Shown here: piece by piece, positions 10,626-22,400 of the stretch
Position numbering within the stretch: position 1 is the stretch's first letter
Layout of the letters: each line of letters opens with the position of its first letter
From: Zygnema cylindricum
Lineage: Eukaryota > Streptophyta > Zygnematophyceae > Zygnematales > Zygnemataceae
NCBI GenBank assembly: GCA_037447655.1
Contig: JBBHKE010000843.1
Location: 62,001 to 126,000, forward strand
DNA: 64,000 nt
Reading direction: 5' to 3'
Position numbers and translations under genes: made by a program
The notes under the pieces: model-generated
Seen by the model: the letters and a program-made list of their open reading frames with translations, nothing else
The model's database searches: none
Told to the model about the DNA's origin: nothing

Positions 10626-12816
10626 CCACAATGGGTTTCATAAATATATAAATACTAACGAAACAGCTAATTAACAGCAGACTAACCAAAAGGAGCAATT
10701 TCTGCATGTACGCGAATCTGAACCGTGTAAAATATGTTTTGATCGGACGGCCGGCATTATAGCCGCCACGCGAAGTGAGCTTTTTGGCGGCATACGGATA
10801 TAGCGTCACGCGGTGCCACGTGGCGCCACATTATTTGATACCGGAGAAGATGGGAGGAGGAACCATGGCTTCCGATATGACAGGTCTCACCTTGTAGACC
10901 TTGTTGTACAATGGTTGTACAATAAGTACATCGCCCATTGTACCTTCTTGTACTTTATAGTGTTCCTATTGGACTAGGGTTTAATAGTAGGTAGTCGTGA
11001 GTAGGCAGACCGAGACTTAGTAATATTTAGGTACCTCTCTCTCTAAGAGAGCTTGTAACTATAAAGGTCATCTTTGACCAGCCATAACTTACTGCTCGGG
11101 TGAGCAAATTCAGTGATTCTTTTTGCGTTTGACTCAGGGGAGTCTTGTCCTCACAAGGGTGAGATTGGTCTGAATATTTGTGTGCCTGGGCGGCGCTTAT
11201 TCAGCGGGAAAGTAGAAGGGGCAAATATTATCCTAGAGGCTTTACATAGGCTGCTCATTCTGTGGGTCAATGGAGACCACAGAATTTCAGCTTTCCCTAA
11301 GATTTGCGAATTGAATAGTGTTTACTACCGTGTCAGATTTGCGACGCCTTGTCGCGTTCCCTAGGATTTGCGAAATGAATACTGTTAATACCGTGTCAGA
11401 TTTGTGACGCTAATCATGATGTCACGTACTTCCACGATACCATGGAGTACAAAGTATTATGACGTTTTCACTACGCGGTTTGTAAAAACGCATTCTGTCA
11501 AAACGTATAGTTTCACGTCATTATGACGTTTGCACTACGCGGTTTGTGAAAACTGAAAACGCGGTTACATCACAACGACATGTATTAAATATTTTTTTGT
11601 AGTTTTATCGTTAATACGGTACAATTTTGTAAGTAAGTCACACTATTTAAAACGACACTATACTAGAGTTGTTAACGCTGATTCAAAGAGTACCTCGAAT
11701 AATGTAAAGAAAAATTTAGAGTTATTTACTCTTTTTAAGGTTTTTGGGTCAAAAATCGTGGTGACGGAATTAGCGTTAATGACGCTAATTAGCGATTTAA
11801 ACCAAGCAGGTCAAAAAAAATAAAAATAACTAAGTGATTCTAAAAATAATAATGAATACATGGGTACTTGTATGATGTGTATGTGTCAAGGATAAAAATC
11901 AATAAATAAATTAAAGAGCTATTTTATTTTTTATTTTGTTTATTTATTTATATATTTTTGTGTGTGTTTTCTTTCAGGATTGCTACGAAAAAGCGGTCGA
12001 ACGGGCCCAAAAGGAAAATGAGGAACCCTAAAAAAAAGAAAAAAAAAACTTCGACCTTCTTGTTTTCCTTTTTTTATTTGTTTTCCAATTTTGTATATGA
12101 TTATTTGTTCTCATTTTTTACGTGCGTTAGAAAAATCTTTAATTTTAGCTTTTGATAGAAATATAGTGCGAAAAAAAATTACTGAATAGGAGGTAAAAAA
12201 ATCTAAACAAGGAAAAAAAAAAGGAATAGTTTCTGTGAAAATAAAAATTTGAAGTAGACAATGTTTTTCGTATGTTTTTGTCTTTTTGTTAATTTGACAT
12301 CACGGCATGTTACTCAATTTCGTTACTTCTGTTCAATTAAGGTTCTTGACTTGTATGTTTGTTATATGTTTGTCTCCGTTTTTTTTATTATTTGTATTTA
12401 CAAGACAGCAAGCCCGTTACACGGGCATGGTTCGTGTCGTGTGTTATTATGCTCGCGAACCCTAAATTCACGTATTCGATGATGCAAGTAAATTAATGCC
12501 CGTTATACGGGCATGGACCGTGTCCTGTTTTTCATGCCCGTTTATCATGCCCGTTACACGCACGAGGTACGCATAAAATCATACCCAAAAAAATGTAGTT
12601 ACACAGACATAATGTGAGGTCCATTTTATATAACCCGTACTTCAAGCTTTGTGCCATTTTTGACGAACCACGTGCTTTTAAAGTTACCTGATCGTACGCT
12701 TAGCTATTTCAAGTGATATTGTCGGTTCGTAGGCTGACGTTTTATTTCAACTCACGTACGTTGGCCAACGATGGAAGTTTGACGGCCGGTGAGGTCGCTC
12801 GTGTGATGGTTTGGTA
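10626..12816. other. Repeat-rich DNA, no gene recognised
   Basis: It holds two tandem copies of a segment of about 60 bp near 11291-11400 related to the interior of the 9193 MITE. From about 11456 to 11800 there is an inverted, degenerate copy of mariner-like MITE interior (TTATGACGTTT ... CACTACGCGGTTTGT, repeated). Two GC-rich hairpins lie at 12412-12426 and 12496-12514. I see no coding exon. Confidence 0.5.
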
Positions 12817-13180
12817 CACCGCGAATCGTAATTAGAGTTATGTACGCTAATTCCGTCACCCCAAATTTTGACTCTATCACCGTAAATAGAGTACATTATT
12901 CTAATTTTTTTTTTACTGTATTTAAGGTACTTTTTGAATGAATGTTAATAACTCTAATACAGTGCCGGTTTAAATAGTGTGGCATACGGCCGTTGTCTGA
13001 CTGTGCAAAATTGTACTTTATTAAGTAGAAAAGTACAAATAATGATTTAATACAGGCCGTTATCATGTAAGTGCGTTTTAACAAACCACGTAGTCAAAAC
13101 GTCATAATGACGTGAAACTGTACGTTTTGTCAGATTCTGTACGGATACCAAATTTAAAGTAGAGATATTCAGCGAGCCAA
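12817..13180. mobile_element. Truncated mariner-like MITE
   Basis: It begins CACCGCGAATCGTAATTAGAG after TA and follows the 15379-15879 element through shared blocks such as GTGCAAAATTGTACTT and ACGTTTTGTCAGATTCTGTACG. No right terminus is found before the tandem array begins. Confidence 0.65.
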
Positions 13181-13261
13181 ATCAGTATATAAATAAGAGA
13201 ACGTTGTTCGCCCCTCTGCGAAGCCTTATATAGGCGGTAGGCGGTGTGTCTGTCATCGATT

Positions 13262-14425
13262 TTTTCCGTCCGTCCGCAGTACGGACCGCCGTATGGCTGG
13301 CACAATGTAACGGTACCTCCCGTACCGCCATACGGATGGCATAATCTTACTTTGCCAATTGTCGGTGTGCAGACCACCGTTCGGTTGGCATACTCTAACA
13401 TTGCCAACCGTCGGTGTGCAGAGCGCCGTACAGTTGGCGAAACCTAACATTGCCACCCGTCGGTGTGCAGACTGCCGTACGGATGGCGTAATTTAACGCT
13501 GCCGTTCGTCGCTGTGCAGAACGCCGTACGGATGGCTTAATTTAACGTTGACGTGCGTTGTGTGCAGACCGCCGTACGGATGGCGTAATGTATTATTGCC
13601 AAACGTCGCTGTGTAGACCGCGTACGGTTGGCACAATGTAACGTTGCCAACTGTCGAAGGTCGCCGTGCCGCTGGCAGAATGTACACCGTGAATCGGTAT
13701 TAGATTATATAAATCTAATTTGGGTTCCTGAAATTTTGAGTTTTTTTCCTAAATAGGATACATGATTTTATTTTTTCCTTCACGTTAATTAAGGTACCGT
13801 ATTGAATAGCGTAAAAAATGAGAGTACAATAATATCTAAATAGTGTGGTGTACGATCGATGTCAGACCGTACATAAATGTACCTTTTAAAGTTAAAATTT
13901 TACAAAAAATGAATTAAATCAGATGCGCAAGCATAGGAACGTGCTCTAAAAAAACGGAATTAGACTGACAAGTAAATTAGTCTGACATGTACGGAAAATT
14001 AAATTTCACGACGGCGTACGATTTCTAATATTTTGTACAAATACATATGTTAATGTATACAATCGTACGGAGAATATTTAATTTTTGTTGTTCCCAAATT
14101 AGCATTAAGCCGAAATTACAATACACCTTTTTAAAAAAAAATCAAATTCTTAATTAGCATCAATTACAGTAAATTACCTTCAACACTATTTAAACTTTCA
14201 CACTAATAACGATTCGCGGTGTAACGTTGTCGTGCGATCGTCCGCAATACGGACCGCCTTACTTTTGGCACAACGTGACGCTGCCGTGCGTCAGCGGTAC
14301 AGACCGCCAAACCGCTAGAACAACTGACATTGCTGTGCATCACGTAACGTTGCCATGCGTCAACGGTACAAACCGCCGGACTGCTGGCACAACGTGACAT
14401 TGCCGTACGTCCAGGGTACGGTCAT
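13262..14425. repeat. 49-bp tandem array split by a MITE
   Basis: The motif GTCGGTGTGCAGAC recurs at 13361, 13410, 13459 and 13508, exactly 49 bp apart, with less regular copies on both sides. Each unit also carries GCCGTACGGATGGC and TAACGTTGCC. The array is interrupted at 13685-14221 by a mariner-like MITE and resumes to about 14425 with more divergent, longer units. Confidence 0.85.
13685..14221. mobile_element. Mariner-like MITE in the tandem array
   Basis: The ends are CACCGTGAATCGGTATTAG and, inverted, CACCGCGAATCGTTATTAG. Flanks are TA on both sides (13683-13684 and 14222-14223). The uninterrupted repeat unit reads AATGTAACGTT at this point, so removing the element plus one TA restores the array. 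The TA duplication is the Tc1/mariner signature. No transposase is encoded in its 537 bp. Confidence 0.85.
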
Positions 14426-14439
14426 GATAAACTTGACAG

Positions 14440-15366
14440 TAGTGTTAGGTACTGGGTAAATTCATATCGCGATAATCGATCGAGCATAATCCTCAATATA
14501 TCGTATCGAGACCAACATAATTTATCGCGATATACATCGCGAAAAATGGGTGTTCGTACAGTTCAAGAACAAAAATCGTACGGAAAATCGACAGAAAATC
14601 GTACGGAACCCCCCCCCCCCCCCCCCCCCCCCCCACTGAGCGAGTGCCACAGTGGGGGGCGGGAGGGGTTGAGAAAAAAACCGGGAAGAAAAGAAAAAAA
14701 TCGCGTGAATATCCGGATATTTAGCTTCTAGGTACATGGATTTGATATATCGATAAACGGATCCCTAAAAGTCGATATATATATCGAATATCGGCAATAG
14801 GTCCTCGATACCCAACACTGCACCGCCAATCGCTATTAGCGTAGTATACTCTAATTCCACCCCGCTTTTTTTTTTCTCCATTAGCGTAGTTCATTCTATT
14901 TTTTTCTTTACTCTATTTAGGGTTAATTTGTTAGTACCGTGCAAAACGGAAGTACTTCATCATTTAATTAGTGTGGTGTACGGATAGTGTCAGACCGTAC
15001 AAAATTGTATTTTTTTAAGTGAAAAAGTATAATTAATGAGTTTTAGTAACCGCGGACGCATGAGAATGTGCCCTCTAAAAAGGGAATATAATCGGGTTGT
15101 CAAATATCACGCTCGCACAAATTCGTCCAGCAACCATGTTTCGATTGTGTGAACATCGAATTTGTCAGATTTTGTACAAATACCTATATTAGTGTAAGCA
15201 TGTTTGCGACCGACATTTATTTTTTTTAAAGACCCAAATTAAAATTATTAAACAATTAGAATGTATGTTTTTTATTCAAGATTTTCAAATTCTTAATTAG
15301 CATAAGCAGCGGTAAATATTCATATATGCTAAATAAACTTCTACGCTAATAGCGATTGGCGATGTA
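14440..15366. mobile_element. hAT-type MITE with a mariner MITE at its right tip
   Basis: The left end is TAGTGTTAGGTACTGGG; the right end is CGATACCCAACAC followed by a TA now split by another MITE. The flanking 8-mers are CTTGACAG (14432-14439) and GTTGACAC (15367-15374), 6 of 8 matching. It includes a run of 26 C residues at 14609-14634. The assignment rests on similarity to the better-preserved copy at 38988-39743. Confidence 0.7.
14821..15364. mobile_element. Mariner-like MITE
   Basis: The ends are CACCGCCAATCGCTATTAGC and, inverted, CATCGCCAATCGCTATTAGC. Left flank is TG (a decayed TA), right flank TA. Its interior is the reverse complement of the element at 55695-56232; for example ACCTATATTAGTGTAAGCAT matches in inverted orientation. 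Confidence 0.82.
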
Positions 15367-15378
15367 GTTGACACGGTA

Positions 15379-15879
15379 CACCGCGAATCGTAATTAGAGT
15401 AAATTACTCTAATTCGGTCGCTCGAAATTTCGACTCTATCACATCAAATAGAGTAACCGATTCTAATTTTTTCATTATGCTATTTAAGGTAAGGTTTAAT
15501 TAGCGTTTTTTATTTTAATATATGTTTATTTTAAATAGTGTGGAGTACGGACGAAGTACGACCGTGCAAAATTGTACTTTTATAAGTAAAAAAGTACAAA
15601 TAATGATTTAATACATGCCATTATCATGTAACTGCGTTTTAACAAACCACGTAGTGCAAACGTCATAGTGACGATAAACTGTACGTTTTGTCAGATTCTG
15701 TACGAATACCTTATTTACAGTAGAGGATATTTGCTTGCCAAATTAGAGTACACCGCATAAATTAGAGTAAATTCCCTTTTGAAACAGTTCTATCACATAA
15801 ATTAGAGTAAATTACTCTAATTATTTTTTTCTCTTTTTTTACTCTAATTTTTTCATTACTCTAATTATGATGCGCGGTG
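15379..15879. mobile_element. Mariner-like MITE
   Basis: It starts CACCGCGAATCGTAATTAGAG after TA (15377-15378) and ends GATGCGCGGTG before TA (15880-15881). It is 501 bp and non-coding. It is closest to the truncated copy at 12817. Confidence 0.78.
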
Positions 15880-16179
15880 TACATGCCCGGGTAACGGGCG
15901 TTGATTTACTACAGTAGTTCTTCAAAAACGAAAAAGTGCATTCCGAACATGATGTCCGATGGCGGGCGGCAGTCGCCGTTTGGTATACGCAGCTGTCGAG
16001 TTTTGACGCATAGAACTGCGTCTTTTGTCCGCCGCTACGCTCCAAAACGGTCAAACCAACTGCCCCAACCGTCACCGCCGCGTTTTTTGTCATTTTATGA
16101 AATTCGGCGTACGGATCCCAAAATTTATGACATCCGTTTTCCCATTTTTCAAGTGTGAACCACGCATCTGACTCAAAAA

Positions 16180-16350
16180 CTGACTCAAAAACTCACACAG
16201 GAAACTCAAAACTAAAAAACTCAACACTAAAAACTGAAAACTAGAAACTCTAAGATAAGAAATCAACTGAAAACTTAAAGCTGGAAATTCGAAACTCAAA
16301 ACTCAAACCTCAAAACTCAAAACTCAAAACTCAACATCTCAACATCTCAA
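16180..16350. repeat. ACTCAAA-type simple repeat
   Basis: An imperfect low-complexity tract built from AACTCAAAACTC-like heptamers, ending in repeats of CATCTCAA. It lies just upstream of the methyltransferase gene start. Confidence 0.8.
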
Positions 16351-16416
16351 CATTTCCTTTTGGCAGGCTTTTATGATCTCTCATCCTGTGGATCCTATTT
16401 GCCTTCACCTCTCTAG

Positions 16417-19400
16417 ATGCTTACAGTTCGCTGCTTTCGGACTTGTCGTTACAGCATAGACACGTGTGACTCCCATGTCTTGACACGTGTCACTCTCTCT
16501 TTATGGAGAAATTCCTCACTTTTGCATGATGGCTTCTCTGGCAGCTTGGGAAGGTATTTTTCCAAAGAGCCAAATAATCATTTTAATGATGGTTTCTCTA
16601 CATTCGGAGAACAAGAAGGAAACAAACATTTACAGACCGGAACTGCCACGTGTCAGCTTGTAAGTGCTCAAATTTTTATCACCTCTTTATAGTGTTTAGT
16701 TTTTCTTCAACTAAAAAAGATGTAACCATAGGGCTTCTCAACAGAGACTGTTGATAAAAGTTTAGAAAAGCTTAGGAAGGCTTCCACGGGTGGGTTCCCA
16801 AGGGTGTGCAAGTTTAGAAAAGGAAAAAAAAAAAAAAAAAAAAGTTTTGTTTTTATTTTTTTTGTAGAAAACTGAGTGAGGAACGAAAGTAACTCGAGTT
16901 CAGGAGATTAAGACATTGTGTACGGACTGGAAAAGAAAAGGTTTGTCTAGGTTTTGACATATTCTTCTTATATTGTTGCAATTGATCACAACTCGGAAAT
17001 GTCCGGACTTCTGTTGTAGTGGAGCAAAAGTCTTTTTTTTTTTTTGAAGGTATGGAATTGATTCAAGGGTACTTTTTTTTTTTAGGGTATGGAATCGTTT
17101 AAAAATACTTTTTTTAAGGTAGAGAATTGGTTCAAAAATAATTATAAAATATGGAATTTTTTTTTTTTTTTTTTTTTCGAAGGTATGGAATTGTTTCAAA
17201 ATGGAAGATACAAAACAGAAAGATGGCGTTGAAAAGCATTTGTGTCCAAAAGCAAAGTTCCTAGTGTGGTTTTCAACGAATACTGATTGACAACCGTATT
17301 TAGTGTTGATGGTTTAGGAAGTTTATGATCTGTTGCACACTAATTGTTGGTACAATTCTCCCATAGTAAACGTGTTTTACTCTGTTTCAACTCAACAAAT
17401 TCACCCTTTAAGAACCACTGGAATAGACTAAGTTGAAAAGTAGTATTACAACTTCACCACCCATCGCTTGAGTTAGTGAATTATTAGCGTTAGCCCTTTA
17501 TTAGTCTTAACTACACTAGATTATGTCTAGCAATGTGGCTTGTTGTGGGACCACCTACTAAAATAGTGTTTTTAATACTAGGTTATGATTTCGGGTAAAA
17601 AATAACACTACCTAGAGTTCGAGTGATTAATTTAATAGCAATGGACGGTGTATACGTTTCATGTTTGTTGCTCACAAGTCTACTTGAAAGACTTAGTGTA
17701 GATTTTGGTGTCATATTTGGTTGCAAGGTTGTCCTGTGGTTCCATACTATTAATGGTTGGAACTCTAAGTTAATCATAGTTAGTAAACAATATATTCAAG
17801 TAGAATACCAAATCAAAGTGGTCTTGAGGCAGATCTTACGGTCTGTAAACATAGATATAGTAGTTGTTTTTAAATTCTTAAATCTTTTCTAATTTGCAGT
17901 TATTAAGGGTCTAATTGGGATTTGTGACTAAATGATGAAAATAAAACAATAAAAGCTGTCTTTTGCTTTTGTTTATTCATTTAACACTACTAATGAAGTA
18001 TCAAGAATTTTGTTTTTTTTTTTTTCAAATGCTGTACGTTTGTTTATAATTATTATCAAAGAAATTTAAAACATTGCCAATTTGTTCATCACATGCCGTC
18101 TTTCTTACTTTGCACGAGTTTTTAACACTCTTCTGCTTTATGTTTATGGTTTAAAAGGATCCATGGGAAAGGGGTATATTGATCCATTCTCATTTTTGCT
18201 TCCCCAAATACTGTTCTTAATGTTATGCGAACTTTGTGTTGCAAAGTCTTTTTGCGTTTGAAGTTCTTTCCATCAGTGGACGATCGATGAATTTTGTGAA
18301 GTTTCGAATGCTCTTGAAACCGGTTTATTGTTTGTTGCTATACGGGATGCCTGTCAAAACTTAAGGAAACCAAGATCCAGATTTTCGGATGTGTTTCCGC
18401 AAGATTTCACAAATTTATGGAAATTTACGTCCTTACTTGAAATCACCAAGATTTTCTGGCTTCTTGGAGTTGCCCAGGATTATATGTTTCACAAAAGTCG
18501 TGTCGGCTATGCTTCACAATTTGTACCTGATGAAATTTGATGTGTAATATATATATGTTTATATATATATATATTGTGTGTGTGTATGTATGTATCTATA
18601 TATAGTGTGTGTGTATGTATGTATCTATATATAGTGTGTGTGTATGTATTTATGCGTGTATATATGTATATGTATAAAAATGAAACTGGCAATACTTGAA
18701 GAAAGAAAACTTTCGTTCTTACTTGTTTTTTAAAAGGCTATGGTAGCCTTAGAGTTATTTAAGCCCTTTCTTCTTGTATTTCAGGTTTTTTCAATTTATT
18801 TTGTGAATATTTATATCCCCGTAATCAAAGGATATGATGCTCTTCTGACGGGGTTGTAGGAGCCTACCACACTTAGTGTGGATGAGACTGTATATTGCCT
18901 ACCACAGTCTACACTAATTTTGACATCTTCACATTCCCAGCAATTATTTACTCACTCTATGTAAGGTAATTTTAAATCAGTGTGGGCCACGATAATCATT
19001 CCTGTTCAAAAATAATGTGACGGCTGATGAGCGCAAACCAGCTAGAATATTTTTTTTCTGCTGGTACGATTTTGGAGACATCTGACCTCTGCGATGCAAA
19101 CTGCGGACAGGTTACAACCACATATATCTGCAGTTTTGTTTTCATCCATGACGTTCTGTTTCTGCTCTATGAAACTGGCTTATCGTATGTGGTGTAGGAC
19201 AATGATTGTTCGTTTGGGTGCATGAAATAGTGTCTAACAAGGACAAGAGGCACAGCAAATTTGTCTTAGCATAAACCAGTGTGCACTATTTTACGGTTTG
19301 TCCCTGTTCACATAAAATAGCGTGGGTAAAGTGCAAAGCACCATTGTCATGAAAATTAATGCGGGCCCCACTTTTTTTCCACGCATAGTAAATTTAAATC

Positions 19401-22400
19401 CAACTGATATATGGCATAGTGAAAACTACCTTTTTGTATAGACCACACTATTGTGCATTGTGTTTACCGTGCTTGTTTCAAGCTGGCCCTAATTTATCCA
19501 CACTGTTATAAGTGTGGGATTCCGTCCAACCTGAAAGCGTGTGGTTCTCACCATTTTACAGCGTGGAATGTGTTGATGATGTGGTGACATCGTTGCACCA
19601 ACAATTTGTCATAATAAAAAATAAAAAGACATTTCGTTGGGCTGTGTTTTGAACTAAAGTTATTTCTTTGGTCTATAATTTGGATAAAGATCATACTCAT
19701 ATGCCAGAAGATTTTGCCTTATTTAAAGGTATTGACATTCTAGCAAAAAATTGTCATTTTATCAACTGGGCAAAAAAATCTTAACTTATTGAAACTCGAG
19801 AGGAAATTGGTTTATCTTGGTCAGGTAAAGTCAACTGATCCTTTTCTCCTGCTTTTTTTTATCATGACAGGTTCGTGATCACATTTCTGATTCACTCTAT
19901 AATCCCAAGTATGGATACTTTCCTGCTCATCCTGAAGCAGTGGGAGTTATCGAGAATCCGATTGACTTCAAAAAACTTGCCGGTATAATTAGTATAATTC
20001 CGTACTGAAATGGCTGTTTTGTTGCTGTGTTTGTAAGTATGTTGAATGTAAGGATGCAGGATAATTTGAGCCAGTAGAAATACTGGTCACGTGTATTTAG
20101 TGTGGACCATTCTCCTTTCCCTTGCCAGATTTCATGGAGGGGGACATAAAGGAGCAGGAACTGTTTCAATTTTTGTTTGATGCTCACATCTACATCAAAT
20201 GACTGTCAATCATAGGGATGACGGAAGTGTGAACCACTGGTATTGATTTTAGGTCTTTTTTGTTGGGAACATAAATAGTGTTGTCCATGCCTCCATTCGT
20301 CCAGACTCCAGGTTGAGGGCTCCTCAATCCTCCTAATTACGGTCTAGAGTATGGTTTTAGAGTTTTATGCTTTTGGTCCACACCAGATTAGTGTTAGGTT
20401 ATAAAGTTGATCAAAAAATCTCAGACTTAGGAACCTCGTTGCAACCCTTTCTCCTTTTTCACCATTTATCGTTTATATCATTTATGCACATTTTTTTTGT
20501 TTCCCTTCTTTTAGTTCTCTTTTGTAAAGAGTCTATTTGCCTACCAATAAGTTTGTTTCGAAAATACTTTATGCTCCTTATTTATTCAGAGATTGAGGAG
20601 AAAACATCCATTTCACTGATTATAGTATAACATACATAATTAAGTACGAGCATGTGACTTTAGTAATGAGTGGTCTATGGTTACTGTTTTGGTCATTTGG
20701 CCAAAAAAATTGTCAAAATTTCGCTCACAATGTGTAGGTGGAACTGTGAAAGTTTTCTGGTGAATTTTTGTTATTTCAGAAAAGATACCCAACTATATAC
20801 ACTATATTCGTCTATATTAAAGTGTATATTGTACAATAAAATCTAATGATTTGTTTGGGAGCGTTTTAAATGTGAGTAACTGCGGTACATTAATACCAAA
20901 GGTTCCTCGTCGTGTTGTTGTTTGTAATCGTGGTATTCTGTTTTTTGTACCTCCGAGACTTACAGCAGGACATTTCTTTGGGTCGAAGATTTCAGAGTCT
21001 TCGACTTTGATTAATTTTTACCATTGGGGTATGAAATTTTTGCTGATTAGCGTAATCAAATCTTTGGAACAGGCCAATCAAGAGGTGATTTTTTTGGTTT
21101 GTTTTGAAACCAATACCATGCTCGTGTTTTCTTTGTTTTTTTATGGGAATCTTTCTTTTAGGGAGAAGAGAATACCATCACTTGCTTGACCATCTGTACA
21201 AAAATTCCAACAAATCGTGGCTCACTCCAGTAGAGATTTTTCAGGTACTTTATTTGTTTTTTTCATTTTTTCGCCTTCTCTTTCCTTCTTTTTGCTCCAG
21301 TCTCTATTTTTTTTTTTCATTTTCTTGGGGTTAGTCACAATCATGGTTTGAAACAATGACAATCTGATGAATACGTGATTTTGGTCCTACAATCTCAAAA
21401 CACCAAAATCAATACATGATTTTTTTGGTATACATTTTTTTTTTTGCGCCAAGATTGAAACTCTGCATTTTATATGCTTAATTGAAGGAAATGGGAATAT
21501 TTCATCTTATGACTGGTTACAAAGGAGTATTTTACTTGTAACTTAATTATTTTTTGGTAAAAAATGGGAAGGCTACTATATGTGGTTAAACGGAATATCC
21601 CCTGGCCCATATGGTAAGGATAATTGGTGATGTCAAGTTTTGAATTACTGGTGAATTGGTGAAATGGTCAATTGATTAATTGATTAGTTGGGTGGTTCAT
21701 TAATTTGAGATTCGGTTAAACTGGAAGCTGTTAATTGGTTGATCATTGGTGAATTGTTTAATTAATAAACCATCTAATTGGTTATCATGGCCAGTGAAAC
21801 GATTATCAGTGTCGTCTATCGCATTTTGTTCGTAAAAAAGTCAACATCGTCAAAATTTGCCTCACTTTAAAATTTTCGTGATATGAGCGTAGAGCCAAAG
21901 TCCACGTTTTTCCTTTTGCTCACAAAGTCAGAGAAACTTGTTGTTTTAATGTAAATAATTTTTATCATCACTCCATTGGCCCACATGGGCGCTTTTATTT
22001 GATTCGCTGAAAAAATCGACTCTCATGGGTTCAGAGCTTTTCTCCAAATTTGTCTTTTTTGATAATGTCCAGAGATGACTCGAGGACATGAATACTACAT
22101 AGTGGCTCTTTTATTAAAACGGATTATAGAACCGTTTCGTTTCCTTTTATTAAAACGGCTTATTGCGTTTTATATGGTCTTGCAGCCGTGGTATGGATAT
22201 GCTTTGGGAGAATATATTTTGCGGCTCCATGATCCAAAAATGCCTTTGAAGGTAAACCTAATTTTGCTAGTAGGTGTGTGAGGTTCAAATATTTATGAAA
22301 AAATGTTCAGGAAATGGTCATAAAATGGGAATTTTAGCCTGTTTTCACTTATGGTAAAATTATTGTTAGTTCAAGGTTTAGCTTTTACGTAAACATTATT

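Noticed and set aside
13262-13682. CRISPR-like regular array
   Set aside because: The units are contiguous degenerate 49-bp tandem repeats without unique spacers, and the DNA is eukaryotic.
18507-18692. Minus-strand frame of THTHTIYR repeats
   Set aside because: Translation of a TA/TG microsatellite in an intron.
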